64,000 bases of DNA, from NCBI RefSeq assembly GCF_000321225.1, contig NW_004451653.1, positions 62,001 through 126,000 of the forward strand. The letters are read 5' to 3'. The translations under genes and the position numbers were made by a program. Within the stretch, counting starts at the first letter, position 1. Each line of letters starts with the position of its first letter. Shown here piece by piece: positions 47,683-59,105 of this stretch. The notes below the pieces were generated by a model. It searched no databases, had not been told where the DNA came from, and saw only the letters and a program-made list of their open reading frames with translations. The stretch is from Odobenus rosmarus divergens. Lineage: Eukaryota; Chordata; Mammalia; Carnivora; Odobenidae.

Positions 47683-48120
47683 TTTTTTTTTAAGATTTTA
47701 TTTATTTATTTTTGACAGAGAGAGACACAGCGAGAGAGGGAACACAAGCAGGGGGAGTGGGAAAGGGAGAAGCAGGCCTCCCGCTGAGCAGGGAGCCCGA
47801 TGCGGGGCTCGATCCCAGGACCCTGGGACCATGACCTGAGCCGAAGGCAGACGCTTAACGACTGAGCCACCCAGGCGCCCCTCCATATAGTTATTTTAAG
47901 GCATGTTTTTCTTCATACATAATAAACATGTTTATTTTCTTTTAAAGAAATCTATAGTGGGTATTTTTGGTAGTCTTTTGTTTGTAATAGTTCTTACAAT
48001 TTTTGTTTCTTCTTTTGTATAGTACTTCTTTCCTTTGATAAATAATTTTTGGGTGTTCCCAAGACCCTGGGACCATGACCTGAGCCGAAGGCAGACGCCT
48101 AACAACTGAGCCACCCAGGC
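47683..48120 (-). mobile_element. Composite SINE-derived retro-insertion
   Basis: Read on the minus strand: a 60-nt SINEC head (48120-48061), about 178 nt of non-SINE sequence (48060-47883) that is nearly identical to 49260-49433, a full SINEC (47882-47692) and a poly-A end (47691-47683). Flanked by a 23-bp imperfect repeat beginning CTCTCAAATAAATAA (47660-47682 and 48121-48143), as expected for target-primed insertion. Confidence 0.8.
47883..48059 (-). repeat. Inverted-repeat arm 1
   Basis: Reverse complement of 49260-49433 with about four substitutions and one 3-nt indel. Both arms continue into a SINEC at the same junction (CTATATGGAGGGG). Confidence 0.92.
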
Positions 48121-48174
48121 CTCTCAAATAAATAAGAGCTTTAAAAAAAAAAAAAAAAAAAACTAAGCAAAATG

Positions 48175-49255
48175 AAATGAAAAAGAGCACAGGAGATAAA
48201 GAACTGGAGAAAAAGTATAGATGTGGGACAAAGGATATCCAATATATGTATATTTGTTGTCCTTGAGTAAGAAATAATAAAATAAATAAAAATATTGGTA
48301 AAATAGAGCTTTCTTTAATGAAAACATGACTAAGAAAGATCTGACACAAAATAAATGCCAAGACACTTCTTGACAAAGTTTATTGGACTTTAAGAATAAT
48401 GAAAAAAATCATTATTAGACAAATCAAATCACTTTGGAAGGTTGGAGAGAGAGGGAATATTGGGGCCACACTCAGACGTCACCATTGAAGTATTCAAGCT
48501 AGAAGCAGGAGACCCAGATATCCTATCAAGAAATGAATGAAAAGCTGATAAATGAGATGTAGAAAGCAGTGATTTCTCTGGATATAAAAATAAGGATTTA
48601 GATAATGGTAGGCCATCTTATTGTGACCAAACTCTCTGTTGAAATAGCTTCAAATGCTGACTTTTAAGGGAAAAAAAGCTTTTTAAATTCATTAGGCAAG
48701 ATAGTAGCTATTATCAAGTCAAATTTTAATCAAAAACAAAAATCAAGAGAAGTAGGCAAAATATTCAAAAAGCACTTTTCTCCTGAAGAAATTTGCCAAT
48801 TAATGCTAAAGTTAGCTGTGGGGAAACAGGTGGTATTTAAGTCAAGGCTCAGGTTGTGCCCAAGACGGAGACTCTGAGAAACCCCATAGTCAAACAGATT
48901 CATCTCAGGGCCAGAGTAAAGTAGAAAGAATGCTGCTCCATTATCCTTCAACCACTCCCACGGGGCTTTGGAGAAAGTTGCCTTGGTATCATTCTGAGGA
49001 AGGAGAGGAGAGAGACAGAATGAGAGGCAGACAGACATAGAGAGGCAGAATGAGAGACAGACATAAAGAGACAGACATAGAGAGGCAGAATGATGGGAAG
49101 GAGGGAGGTTTCTAGCAGAATGACCCAAATTGGCATCACCAGAGTTGTCCAAGAAATCTCAAGCATTGTCAGTTCAAAATTGTTCAGAATTGGTAGTGCT
49201 ACAGGTAAAAGCAAATATGAATCCTCTCCAAAGAAAAATCCCTTCATCCTAGGCC
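48175..49255. other. Unassigned DNA, possibly old LINE
   Basis: Between 48990 and 49095 a short tandem array (CAGACATAGAGAGGCAGAAT, about 2-3 units). No gene recognised. Confidence 0.4.
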
Positions 49256-49259
49256 TCAA

Positions 49260-49433
49260 GGAACCCCCAAAAATTATTTATCAAAGGAAAGAAGTACTAT
49301 ACAAAAGAAACAAAAATTGTAAGAACCATTACAAACAAAAGACTACCAAAAATACCCACTATAGATTTCTTTAAAAGAAAATAAACATGTTTATTATGTA
49401 TGAAGAAAAACATGCTTTAAAATAACTATATGG
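49260..49433 (+). repeat. Inverted-repeat arm 2 (likely source copy)
   Basis: About 175 bp matching arm 1 inverted, about 1.2 kb away. Left of 49260 the similarity stops abruptly; on the right it continues through the SINEC. Confidence 0.92.
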
Positions 49434-49632
49434 AGGGGCGCCTGGGTGGCTCAGTCATTAAGCGTCTGCCTTCGGCGCAGGTCATAGTCCCAGGGTCCTG
49501 GGATCGAGCCCCACATCAGGCTCCCTGCTCAGCGGGGAGCCTGCTTTTCCCTCTCCCACTCCCCCTGCTTGTGTTCCCTCTCTCACTGTCTTTCTCTGTC
49601 AAATAAATAAATAAAATCTTTAAAAAAAAGTA
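49434..49632 (+). mobile_element. SINEC
   Basis: Head GGGGCGCCTGGGTGGCTCAG. Flanks AAATAACTATATGGAG / AAAGTAACTATATGGAG. Confidence 0.95.
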
Positions 49633-49746
49633 AAATAAAGTAACTATATGGAGAGAAACTATGGGAAATGACCCAGAAATTTGAAATAGAACCAAATAAA
49701 ATCTCTAAAATGGGGTAAGTCCTAATGAAACTTAAAAATTCAATGG

Positions 49747-49935
49747 GCAGGCATGCCTGGGTGGCTCAGTCGGTTAAGCATCTGCCTTCGGCTCCCGTCA
49801 TGATCCCAGGGTCCTGGGATCAAGTCCCACATTGGGCTCCTTGTTTGGTGGGGAGACTGCTTCTCATTCTGCCTGCTTCTCTCTCTGCTTGTGCTCACTC
49901 TCTCTTTCTCTCTGACAAATAAATAAAATCTTAAA
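49747..49935 (+). mobile_element. SINEC
   Basis: Duplication AAAAATTCAATGG at 49734-49746 and 49936-49948. Confidence 0.95.
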
Positions 49936-50111
49936 AAAAATTCAATGGACAAATTTGGCAGGATGCTGCTGAGAGGGAAAATAATAGTGATAGAAATTAC
50001 CCAAAATACAGCATGGGGAAGCAGGAAAACAGAATATCCATAAAAGAGCTTAAGAGATCAAGTAAACAAAGTGAGAAGATCTAGCAAAATTTCAACTGAG
50101 TCCTGATGGCG

Positions 50112-50346
50112 GAGGGGGAGAGAGAGAGAGGATGAGAGAATGAGAGGGAGAGAGACAGAGAAAGAGGGAGGGAGGGGGAGAGAGAGAGAATGAGAGAGAG
50201 AACAAAAGAGAGATGGAGGGAGAGAAAGAGAAGGAGGGAGGGAGAGGGAGAGAGGGAAAGAGGGAGGGAGAGGGAGAGAGGGAAAGAGGGAGGGAGAGGG
50301 AGAGAGGGAAAGAGGGAGGGAGGGAGGGGGAGAGGGAGGGAGAAAT
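50112..50346. repeat. GA-rich minisatellite
   Basis: Purine-only array with an internal 26-bp unit (GGAGGGAGAGGGAGAGAGGG plus AAAGAG) repeated about three times near 50236-50313. Confidence 0.93.
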
Positions 50347-50692
50347 AGGACAAAAGCAACATGTGAAAAGACGATGGCTATGAATTTTTCACAAAGGCAA
50401 GAAAACCAGTAAATCTCAAACAAGGTAAATAAAGAATAAAATCACACAGATTTATAATGAATATGCAGAAAACAAAAGACAAAGAGGAAATCTTAAAAGC
50501 AGTCAGAAAAAAGAAAAGAGGAAGGAACTCTTCCCAAAATATTTTATGAAACCACATTATGACACCAAAACCAAAGTCATTAGAAGAAAAAAAATAGCAC
50601 AAATTAAAATCCTTTATAAACACGAATACAAAAATCCTTAGCAAAATACTCAAACTCAAATCTACCAATATTTAAAATGATCACACATCATG

Positions 50693-51535
50693 ACTTTTAT
50701 GGGTTGAATTGCATCTTCACACAAAAGAAGATACATTGATGTCCTAACCCCCAGTACCTCAGAATGTGACCTTATTTCGAAATAAGCTTAGTCTGTTCAG
50801 GCTGCTCTAATAAAATACCACGGACTAGGTAGCTCATAAACAACAAATTTATTTCTCACAGTTTCGAAGACTGGGAAGTCCAAGATCAAGGCACCGGCAT
50901 GGTGGTTTTGGTGAGGGTCATCTTCCTGGTTCACAGCTGGTGCATTCTCATCATGTCCTCACATAGTGGAAGGGGCTAAGGATCGCTCCGGGCCCTCTTT
51001 TATACAGCACTGATCCCATTTGTGAGGGCTCCACCTGCATGCCTAAGCAACTCCCAAAGGCTCCACCTACTAATAGCCTCATCATTGGTGGTTAGGATTT
51101 CAGCACATGGATTGGGGGGAGAGGGACACAAACATTCAGACCATAGCTTAAGTTCCCTGCAGAGTTAACTAAATTAAGATAATGTCAAAGGGTGGGCCCT
51201 AATCCAATATGACTGCCGTCCTTATGGAAAAGGGAAATTTGGTCACAGAGACAGATACACATATAGAGGGAAGACAGTGTGAAGAGACAGGGAAAATGCC
51301 TGAAGATGGGGGTACAGAATGGAACCATGCTGCTACAAACCAAGGAACATCTGGAGCTCCCAGAAGCTGGGGGAGGCAAAGAACGATCCTTCACCCACAG
51401 ATTGCAAATAAGCATGGCCCTGCTGACACCTTGATTTCAGACTTCTATCCTTGAGAGTTCTAAGACAATAGATTTCTGTTGTTCTAAGTCACCCAGTTTG
51501 TAGTGGTTTCCTATGATAACCCCAGGAAACTGATA
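50693..51535 (+). mobile_element. MLT1-type (ERVL-MaLR) LTR, split
   Basis: TGGGTTGAATTGCATCTTCA, CCCCAGTACCTCAGAATGTG, GGGCCCTAATCCAATATGAC, GACACCTTGATTTCAGACTT and the CACCCAGTTTGTAG end follow the MLT1 order. Interrupted by a second LTR. Confidence 0.8.
50787..51149 (-). mobile_element. MaLR-type LTR nested in the MLT1
   Basis: TTAGTCTGTTCAGGCTGCTC, ACAACAAATTTATTTCTCAC, ACAAACATTCAGACCATAG: reverse complement of a MaLR LTR. AGCTTA on both sides may be the target duplication. Confidence 0.75.
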
Positions 51536-51999
51536 ATAATCTAGTGGGTTTATTCCAAGAAAGGAAGTTTGACTCATCATTTGGAAATAAAATGATGTAA
51601 TCTGTCATCTCAAAAGATAAAAGGAAAAAAAAAAGCCCTATGATAATCTCAATAGATACAAAAGCATTTAACAAATTTCAACATCAATTGATAAAACTCT
51701 CAGCAAGCCAAGAAAATAGGGTAAGTTCTTCCACCTGATGAGGGATATCTATGAAAAACCTGCAGCAAATATCAGACTTAATTGCAAAAGACCAAATGCT
51801 TTCTTCCTAAGACTGGCAAAAATGCAGGCTGTCCTTACTCACCACGTGTATACAATATTGCACTGGAGGTTTTGTCTTGCAATAAGGCAAGACAAATAAA
51901 CAAAAAGCAAAGAGAAAAGAAAGAAATAGAACTCTATTCACAAACTACATGATTGCCAGTGTAAAATACTCTCAAAGAATCTATTTTAAAAACTGCTCT

Positions 52000-54115
52000 G
52001 GTGTAACATGTAAAAATAATTGGAGATTAAGACTCCCATCCTCATAAAGAGAAAAAAAAACTGATTAAACTGAAAATCTACAACTCTTAGATCCATCAGA
52101 GAATTCAGGTCACAAGGCAAATTGTCTCCCCAAAAACTGAAGAGTTGGGTGAATACAGAGAATCACAATTTATCTCTGGAGCCAGCAACTGGTAGAAACT
52201 TGTAGAGGGTAATTGACTAATTGCAGAAGGCTGAACCATGCACTAGCTTTGAGATAAAATCTCCAGGGGACATGGCCCAAGAGGGGGACCTTAAGGAACA
52301 CCACCAGGTTCTCAGGGTGAAAATCAGAGAAAAGGCCCCTCATGCTTCCAGCAAGAGATGGGGAAAAGCGACCATTATAAAATATGCTCAGCACATTCTG
52401 TTCCCCTCAACAAAGGCCTGCTCTCAAGGAAAAGTAGTTTACCAGAGCCTCATCAACGTGGAAGAAAGGAAATGCCTAACTTTAGCTCATTCTAGTCTTA
52501 GTCTTCCTGTCTCACTTAACAGGAAAACAAAAACAAAAACAACCTAAAAAGTCCTTGTGAAGAACAAAACCAAATCAGAGGATTATAGAACACCTGCCCT
52601 CTCCTGCACTTACCACAACATGAATACGGTTCCTGCACAGTAAGAGGGAATTAAGTACAGCTGAAAGAACCGGCTAAAAACCTATTTAAGAAGGAGTCTC
52701 TAGGGAGACCAAAATACACACTGAATCTACAGCTACATATGGAACAATTTCCAGGGGCGGGAAAGGGGAGGCTAAAAAGTAGCTGAGCAACTCCTACACA
52801 TAAAAATGAAAAAAAACCCACATCAGAGTGGTAGGAGAGGTGGACTCTGTCTCACCAGAGGTGTGAACCCCACCAGAGGTGTGGCAACCCACAATCAAGG
52901 GAACTCAAAACCCTGAGCTTCTCTCCGAGGAGTGCAGGGTTTTGACCCCACATGTGGCACCCTGACTTTTACCTGCATCTTAGAAATGAGCCCCCAAAAC
53001 ATCTAATGGGGCTTGCATCCACAAGACTCACAAGACTATGGTGAACTGAGAAGTTGTTCTTAAAGGGTTCACATGCAAATGCACCTACCCCAGGACTGAG
53101 CACAGAGGCAGCCAACTGAAAAGTGCCTACCCAGACTTTCTGTGAAAGAGACTTATTTTCTCACGTTAAAGCACTGGCCTGAGGGCCTGGCATCTACATT
53201 AACACACATCTAGGGGTCTCCGGAAATTCTCCCCAAACACGGAGGCCTGTCGGCGCCATCTTTGCACTCCCCTTTGCCTCCCTCCAGCCCTCTGGTATCT
53301 CCTGGAGTGGAGCTTGTATCCCCATCTGGTGACCTGATTTTGCAGCTGACAGGGCTTTTGCTCCGTAGTCCCACTGGAACCTAACCAACGGAGAAAGAGT
53401 TTTCATCCAGCTTGCACCCCCCTCTATGGGGCAGAGCAGAGACGCAACAGACTGAGGAGCCCAGGCTCTCTATGAAGAAGGCCATTAACTTATCTTCACA
53501 GGCTTGACCTAAGGAGCAGGCTTCTAGTCAAACACACATCTGAAGGCCCTCAGTCATCCTCTCCAGAGACCTTGGAAGGTGGGCACTGTCTTTGTACTCT
53601 GCCACCAGAGCACCAGGATCTCCCAGAGGGGAGCTTTTACACTCAGCTGATGCCCCAGTTTTTATGGCTGCCACTCAGGGGACGCTGCTTGCTTGCCTGG
53701 CTCTGGGGGCCAGTGGGGCTCACTTTCCTGGGTCTGATGGGATGGGACTGCAACAATCAGAGAGCTAGTTCTTGGCCAGCACCACCCGCAGGGCATGTCA
53801 CAGACAGCAGACTGAAACACCCCTGAGTCTTTCTGTGGAAGAGGCCTATTAGCTGGTCCTGGAGCTTCAGCCTGAGGGGCAGGCTACTGGTTTGGCTCAC
53901 TAAAGGCTGTTGGAGTATTCTCTAGGGATGGATGCCAGTGGATGCTAGCTGTGTGCTCTCCCTCTACCTCATTCTGGGTTGCCAGTATTCCCAGACAGGA
54001 GCTGGCACCCTCATCTAGGCACCCCGATTTTTGTGACTGTTGCCCAGGGGACACCTCTAGATTGCCTGGCTCTGGTAGCCAGTGGGGCTTAACTTCAGGG
54101 TCCTGAAAGACTATA
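52000..54115 (+). mobile_element. L1 5'UTR-like segment with tandem units
   Basis: GC-richer text with three diverged tandem units starting near 53141, 53471 and 53834 (each CTGTGAAAGAG / CTATGAAGAAG / CTGTGGAAGAG, then a ...CCTGAGG..CAGGC block). Such units are typical of mammalian L1 5'UTRs; a single related unit is in the L1 at 37400-37500. Confidence 0.55.
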
Positions 54116-54286
54116 CATATTTGTATACATTAAAAACTGCCACATGAGGGCCTATGTACCAATCAGGAAATGAAAACACTAACTTTAAAAGATATATAGC
54201 CATTTCATTGCAGCATTATTTACAATCGTCAATATATGGAAACAACCTAAGTGTCCACTGGTGAATGAATAATAAAGAAAACCTGG

Positions 54287-54318
<32 letters not shown>

Positions 54319-54760
54319 TATATACATACACACAATTAAATATTATTCAGCCATAAAAAAAGAAGAAAATCTTGCCAGTGGCAACAACATGGATGGACCA
54401 TGAGGACAGTATGCTAATTGAATTAATGCAGAGAAAGACAAATACCTTATGATCTCACTTAAATGTGGGAATCACAATAAACAAACAAAAAAAACAAGTT
54501 CACAGATCCAGAGAACAGATTGATGATTGCCAGAGGTACGGATGGGAAGTGGGCAAAATTGTAAAGAAGGTCAAAATTACAAACTACTGGTTACAAAATA
54601 AATAATCCTGGGGATATAACATATAGCATGATGACTATAGTTAATAATACTGTATTGCATACTTGAAAGTTGCTAAGAGTAAATCTTAAAAGTTCCCATC
54701 ACAAGAAAAAAATTTGTAACTATGTGTGCTGACAGATGCTAACTAGACTAAACGACTGAA
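54116..54760 (+). mobile_element. L1 3' end joined to the 5'UTR segment
   Basis: L1 ORF2 end/3'UTR text (TTGCAGCATTATTTACAATC, AACAACATGGATGGACCATG). It directly follows the 5'UTR-like segment, so the middle of the element is missing. Confidence 0.75.
54286..54334. repeat. (TA)n microsatellite
   Basis: TA/TATG repeats inside the L1 3' end. Confidence 0.92.
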
Positions 54761-54764
54761 ATCA

Positions 54765-55835
54765 TACACAACACACTCAGCATAGTAATTGCCTGGAGCA
54801 GGGCCCAAGGGAGGGGGACAGGGGGATTGAGCCTGGAGGTAATGTTAAAGGTGATTTTTGCTTTGCCTTATCTCCAATGATTTCTAAAAAAAAAAAAAAA
54901 AAAAGAAAGAAAGAAAAAGGAAAAAAATTAAATTAAAATTAAATAAAAACTTAAAAGCATAAAATGTTTAGAAACAAAAAATATAACAAAATATATATAC
55001 ATGTATATACATATATATAAAGGTTGTTTTTTCTGTATGGTGAACATGTGTTTTGTGTGTGTGTGTGTATGTGTTGAATTTTAGTCACGTGCACTGACAC
55101 ACATCACACAGAGTGACTGCATAGGCACCCACCAAACAGTGACAGTCCAAACTACTAGAAAGTTTTTAGGCAATAGGTAAATGAGATATGAATCTATTGT
55201 TTTGGTTTATTATTTCTCTGGCCATTTAGGGTACAGGGCACTGATTCCAGCCTCTTGACACGTGTTCCACAAAATTTCAAGGGTCAGACCCTGGAATGAA
55301 GAAGGACAGGCTCCCTGGGTGAGCCTTGGACGCCTGAGAATGGACCCCAGTTCAGTTACTGGAACAGTTACACAGCTGCTGCTTAAAGGGACCACACACT
55401 GAAACAGAGGGCTTCCTAGTTACTCACCAGTCAGGCTGGGGGCACCACCTTTGACTGGAAAATGACCTGTTATGGTTAATATCCTGAATGTCTTCACTCA
55501 ACACCAAAAGCCCTAGTCCCGATGGTGGCCCCTGGTCCTGGCCTGGAATGAGCGGAAACCTTCCCAGCTTGCCTCTGGAAGTTCTGACAGTTGAGGCCTC
55601 AGCACTGCCCTCACACTGTGCTCCTGGGATGGGGCATGCCACACTTCCTGTCCTTCCACACTCACCAAGCCTGCTTTCCTTGCCCTCTGAAGTACCTCCC
55701 TCCTTTCAACCCAGCCTAGAAGGATAAAAGAGACCTTTCACACTTGGGAGCTAATTTGCTTTTTTTCCAAATGGTGAAAAAAAGTAGGTAACAGGCTTAC
55801 TAATAGGTGAACACTTGAAGATAAGACAATAATAC
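54765..55835. other. Upstream DNA, unassigned and partly GC-richer
   Basis: A-run at 54887-54904, (TG)n near 55055. The 55200-55730 part is unique-looking with no repeat match I know; on the minus strand it has a good donor at 55428|55427 (GACTG|GTGAGT). Confidence 0.4.
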
Positions 55836-55851
55836 CTCACTGGAAACATGA

Positions 55852-55894
55852 GCTTTTTTTTTTTTTTTAAACAGTAATGTCTCTTTTTAAGATT

Positions 55895-55929
<35 letters not shown>

Positions 55930-56094
55930 TTTGAGAGAGAGAGAGCACAAGCAGGGGGAATGTCGCAGAGGCAGAGGGAGAAGCATGCTCCCCACTGAGC
56001 AGGGAAGCCCGGTGCAGGGGCTTGATCTCAGGACCCCAAGATCACAACATGAGCCGAAGCCAGATGCTTAACCGACTGAGCCACCCAGGCACCC
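55852..56094 (-). mobile_element. SINEC with long (TTTA)n tail
   Basis: Duplication CTGGAAACATGA(G/A)CTT at 55836-55851 and 56095-56110. The tail carries about eleven ATTT units and an extra T-run. Confidence 0.93.
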
Positions 56095-56119
56095 CTGGAA
56101 ACATGAACTTAATGTAGAT

Positions 56120-56870
56120 TTGATAATTGATGATTTTTACCAATACTTTTGTAGACTAAATCATTGGCTTTCAAAATGTAGGGTCTCAGGAATGCTTCAG
56201 ACTTTTAAAAAGTATCAAAGAACCTAAGGAACTTCGTTTATGTAGCTTATATCTACTACTAATATTTACCATTAGAAAGTACACTTGTACAACCATTCCT
56301 GAGAACAATCCAGCATTACTTACTGAAATGAAATACATAAGCCTGAAACCTCTGACAACTACTCTAGGACATATGTACCAACCCCCCCCCCAAAAAACAC
56401 CACTACAGGGCAGGTTCATAAGAAACCACGTAAAAGTTCATAGAAGCAGGAACAGTTGGGAATAACCTAAGTATGAGTACAGGAAAAGATGAGCTATGTT
56501 ATGGGAATGCAATAGAGTAATATGCGCCAAACAGAAGCATGTCATATAAAGTAACATGAATAGGTCCTGAAGACCTAACATTTTATGAAAGCAGAATGAG
56601 ATTTATAGCACAATATCCTTTACATAAAATTTTAAAATGTATACAAAACTATTATTATATAGTTTTTCAAGGAAATATATTCAAAATAGGGAAGATGGCT
56701 TGGGTGGGGGACAAACATTAACTATATGAGCGAGTGAGAAGTATGGAAATGCAGACAGGAGATGAAGAAAGACTGCTCATGAGAGGGAGAAATCCAAGGA
56801 TGGATTACTCTGTAAGGCTGTCTGCCACAGATGGACAGGAGAATTTTTACGGCCCTTCTAAAAAAAAAAA
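56120..56870 (+). mobile_element. Possible L1 3'UTR
   Basis: L1ME-like 3'UTR features (TAATATGCGCCAAACAGAAG, AATGAGATTTATAGCACAAT, A-run at 56862). Weak. Confidence 0.35.
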
Positions 56871-57025
56871 AAACGAAACAAAATAAAACAAAAATAAATA
56901 GGTGGTTTATTTTTCATCCTTCTCTTCCTGTGCCTCACCATTCCCAGGTAAATTCCACACATGTGCATATACACTTTTAATTTCTTCCTACCACCACATT
57001 TAAGTTATTAGAGTATCAGTTGGTG

Positions 57026-57201
57026 GGGCACCTGGGTGGTTCAGTCAGTTAAACATCTGCCTTCAGCTTAGGTCATGATCTCAGGGTCGTGGGATGGAGC
57101 CCTGTATTGGGCTCCCTGCTCAGTGGGGAGTCTGCTTCTCCCTCTCCCTCTGCCCGTCGCCCCCACTGCTTGTTCTCTCTCTCTCTCAAATAAATAAATA
57201 A
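57026..57201 (+). mobile_element. SINEC
   Basis: Duplication GA(G/A)TATCAGTTGGTG at 57011-57025 and 57202-57216. Confidence 0.95.
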
Positions 57202-57204
57202 GAA

Positions 57205-57615
57205 TATCAGTTGGTGAAGTGATGTCCATGCTTCATGTGCCATGAAACAGCTTGCTTCTGATTCACTGTTATCATCTCAAATGTAGAAGGTTTGCTTCCC
57301 CGGATGAATCTGAAAAGGGAACATCTCATGAGTTCATTGTACTTGGAAATCAGCACTTAAAACAGAGTTAGCCTCCCTCCCCTAACCCTGTATTTTTAAA
57401 GTGGCAAAGACGTTAACTGGATGAAGTGTAACATAAGCCCAGGTGGCAGAAAGCAACTCCTTGAACACATTGGGCAAGAAGAGGTAAGTCTGCTCAACCT
57501 TATTTGCTTCTCCCTACCGCACCCAGCTTAGAGCCCCTTACCAGCTCGCCATAGGATGCTACCACCAGATGATGGGTCACAGTATAAAGAAACCAGGAGA
57601 ATTAATAGTGCCCAT
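57205..57615. other. No recognised feature
   Basis: Nothing recognised. Confidence 0.4.
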
Positions 57616-57624
57616 TCTCATATT

Positions 57625-58020
57625 AGTTTGGTAGAACTGCCCGAACAAAATGCCACAAACTACATGACTACATGATATAAATCCATTTTCTCACAGTTCT
57701 GGAGGTTAGAAGATCAAGGTGCCAGCAGGGTAGGTTTCTTCTGAGACCTCTCTCCTTGCCTTGCAGATGGCCACCTTCTTGCTGTGCTCTCACGTGGTCT
57801 TTCCTCTGTAGACACACATCCCTGGAGGCTCTCTGTGGATTCTACTCTCTTCTAAAAGGATACCAGTCATATCGGATTAAGGCCCACTCTAAAGGCCTCA
57901 TTTAAATTTAATTACCTCTTTAAAGGCCCTGTTTCCAAATACAGTCACATTCTGAGGCACTAGAGATTAGGACTTCAATATACGAATTTTTGAGGAGGCA
58001 TAATTCCATCCATAACAATT
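57625..58020 (-). mobile_element. MLT1-type LTR
   Basis: TTCTCACAGTTCTGGAGGTT, AGAAGATCAAGGTGCCAGCA, CCCTGTTTCCAAATACAGTC, TAGGACTTCAATATACGAAT: reverse complement of MLT1. Confidence 0.8.
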
Positions 58021-58104
58021 TCCAAAAGGTCTTGCTCACAATCAGGTGCCTCTCGATGTTTTAGCAGCCAAGGGGTTGAATACCAACCAAGGTGCTCATT
58101 TTCT

Positions 58105-58304
58105 TTTTTTTTTTAATTTTTTTTTTTAAGATTTTATTTATTAATTTGACAGAAAGAGCACAAGTAGGCAAAGCAGCAGGCAGAGGGAGAGGGAGAAGCA
58201 GGCTCCCTGCTGAGCCAGGAGCCCGATGTGGGGCTCGATCCCAGGACCCTGGGATCATGACCTGAGCTAAAGGCAGACGCTTAACTGAGTCACCCAGGCA
58301 CCCC
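58105..58304 (-). mobile_element. SINEC
   Basis: Duplication AAGGTGCTC(A/C)TTTTCT at 58089-58104 and 58305-58320. Confidence 0.95.
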
Positions 58305-58320
58305 AAGGTGCTCCTTTTCT

Positions 58321-59090
58321 GAATCAGGTGTATTTCAAGAGAATACCCTGACCCAGAGAATAAGGAGCTTCCTTCCCCAGTCCCTGGGCCCCAGGCATAC
58401 TCATCAACTCCTCTTCTCCAAGATAACCTAGTGGGTAACTGGGATATCCTTAGGGCTTATCACATTGCCCTCCCTAAGATAAAACTTGGCTTATTCATCT
58501 TTGGTGCCATGATTACCATTACAGCTCCTGGCGTCCTAATAAAGCATGTACAGATGTACCTTGTTTGCAGGCCATGAGCAGCCTGAAAGTGAGGAACACT
58601 GGGGAGGGTGGGAGAATCAGAGGGAGTCAGAGAGGGTGGGCCAGAAACTAACCCGCCACCCCTTCACTTTTGCAGTGACCTCCCTGTATGGAAGTGTGCA
58701 CTTCCAAGTTATAGCAGGATGCAAGGCAATTTCCAATTTGAAAATGTGCATGGGAAACAACAAAAATGCTAGATTTCTTATAGTCCTCTCACACTTTTTT
58801 AAAACTTACGCTTCTCAAGGCATAGTGTCTATGTGTTTGACCAGGAAAAGGTAGGAACACAGTATTCTCATATTCCAGGGAAAGCCAGCAGCGGACTTGC
58901 TCTGGACAAACCTGTCAGTCTTAGGACACAAAATTGTCTGTCATCTCTTTAGAAGTGAAACAAAGATCTGACCAAGAGGAGGTGAAAGCACTGAAGGGCA
59001 ATGATGGCTGTCTGGATTGGGAGGCCTGATGTGACACAGAAAGAAGGGTTGGCTAGTAAACTCTCAACTGAAATTCCACCTTTCTGTTCG
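58321..59090. other. Unassigned DNA
   Basis: A 102-codon open frame (58546-58854, plus) shows no recognisable domain. Confidence 0.35.
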
Positions 59091-59105
59091 AGACTGGCCA
59101 TTGTT

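Larger units (their letters stand above)
47500..48159 (+). mobile_element. SINEC split by a composite insertion
   Basis: Head GGGGCATCTGGGTGCCTCGG at 47500, poly-A end at 48142-48160. Outer duplication AA(C/A)(C/T)AAGCAAAATG flanks it (about 47486-47498 and 48162-48174). The tail is interrupted at 47682 and resumes at 48121. Confidence 0.85.
49950..52000 (+). mobile_element. L1/HAL1-like old LINE, interrupted
   Basis: Decayed sense LINE text: ORF1-like at 50350-50690 (AGAGGAAATCTTAAAAGCAG), RT-like at 51540-52000 (AATCTCAATAGATACAAAAG, GGATATCTATGAAAAACCTG). Interrupted by an LTR at 50693-51535 and a GA array. Confidence 0.55.

Noticed and set aside
48730..49152. 140-codon minus-strand frame
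   Set aside because: Partly the complement of a short tandem array, no domain, no splice context.
49434..49500. tRNA-like sequences (many SINE heads) as tRNA genes
   Set aside because: A and B box-like blocks are present, but cloverleaf pairing is degraded and each is followed by a SINE body and A-tail.
50058..50423. Ser/Pro/Leu-rich minus-strand frame of 121 codons
   Set aside because: It is the complement of the GA minisatellite.
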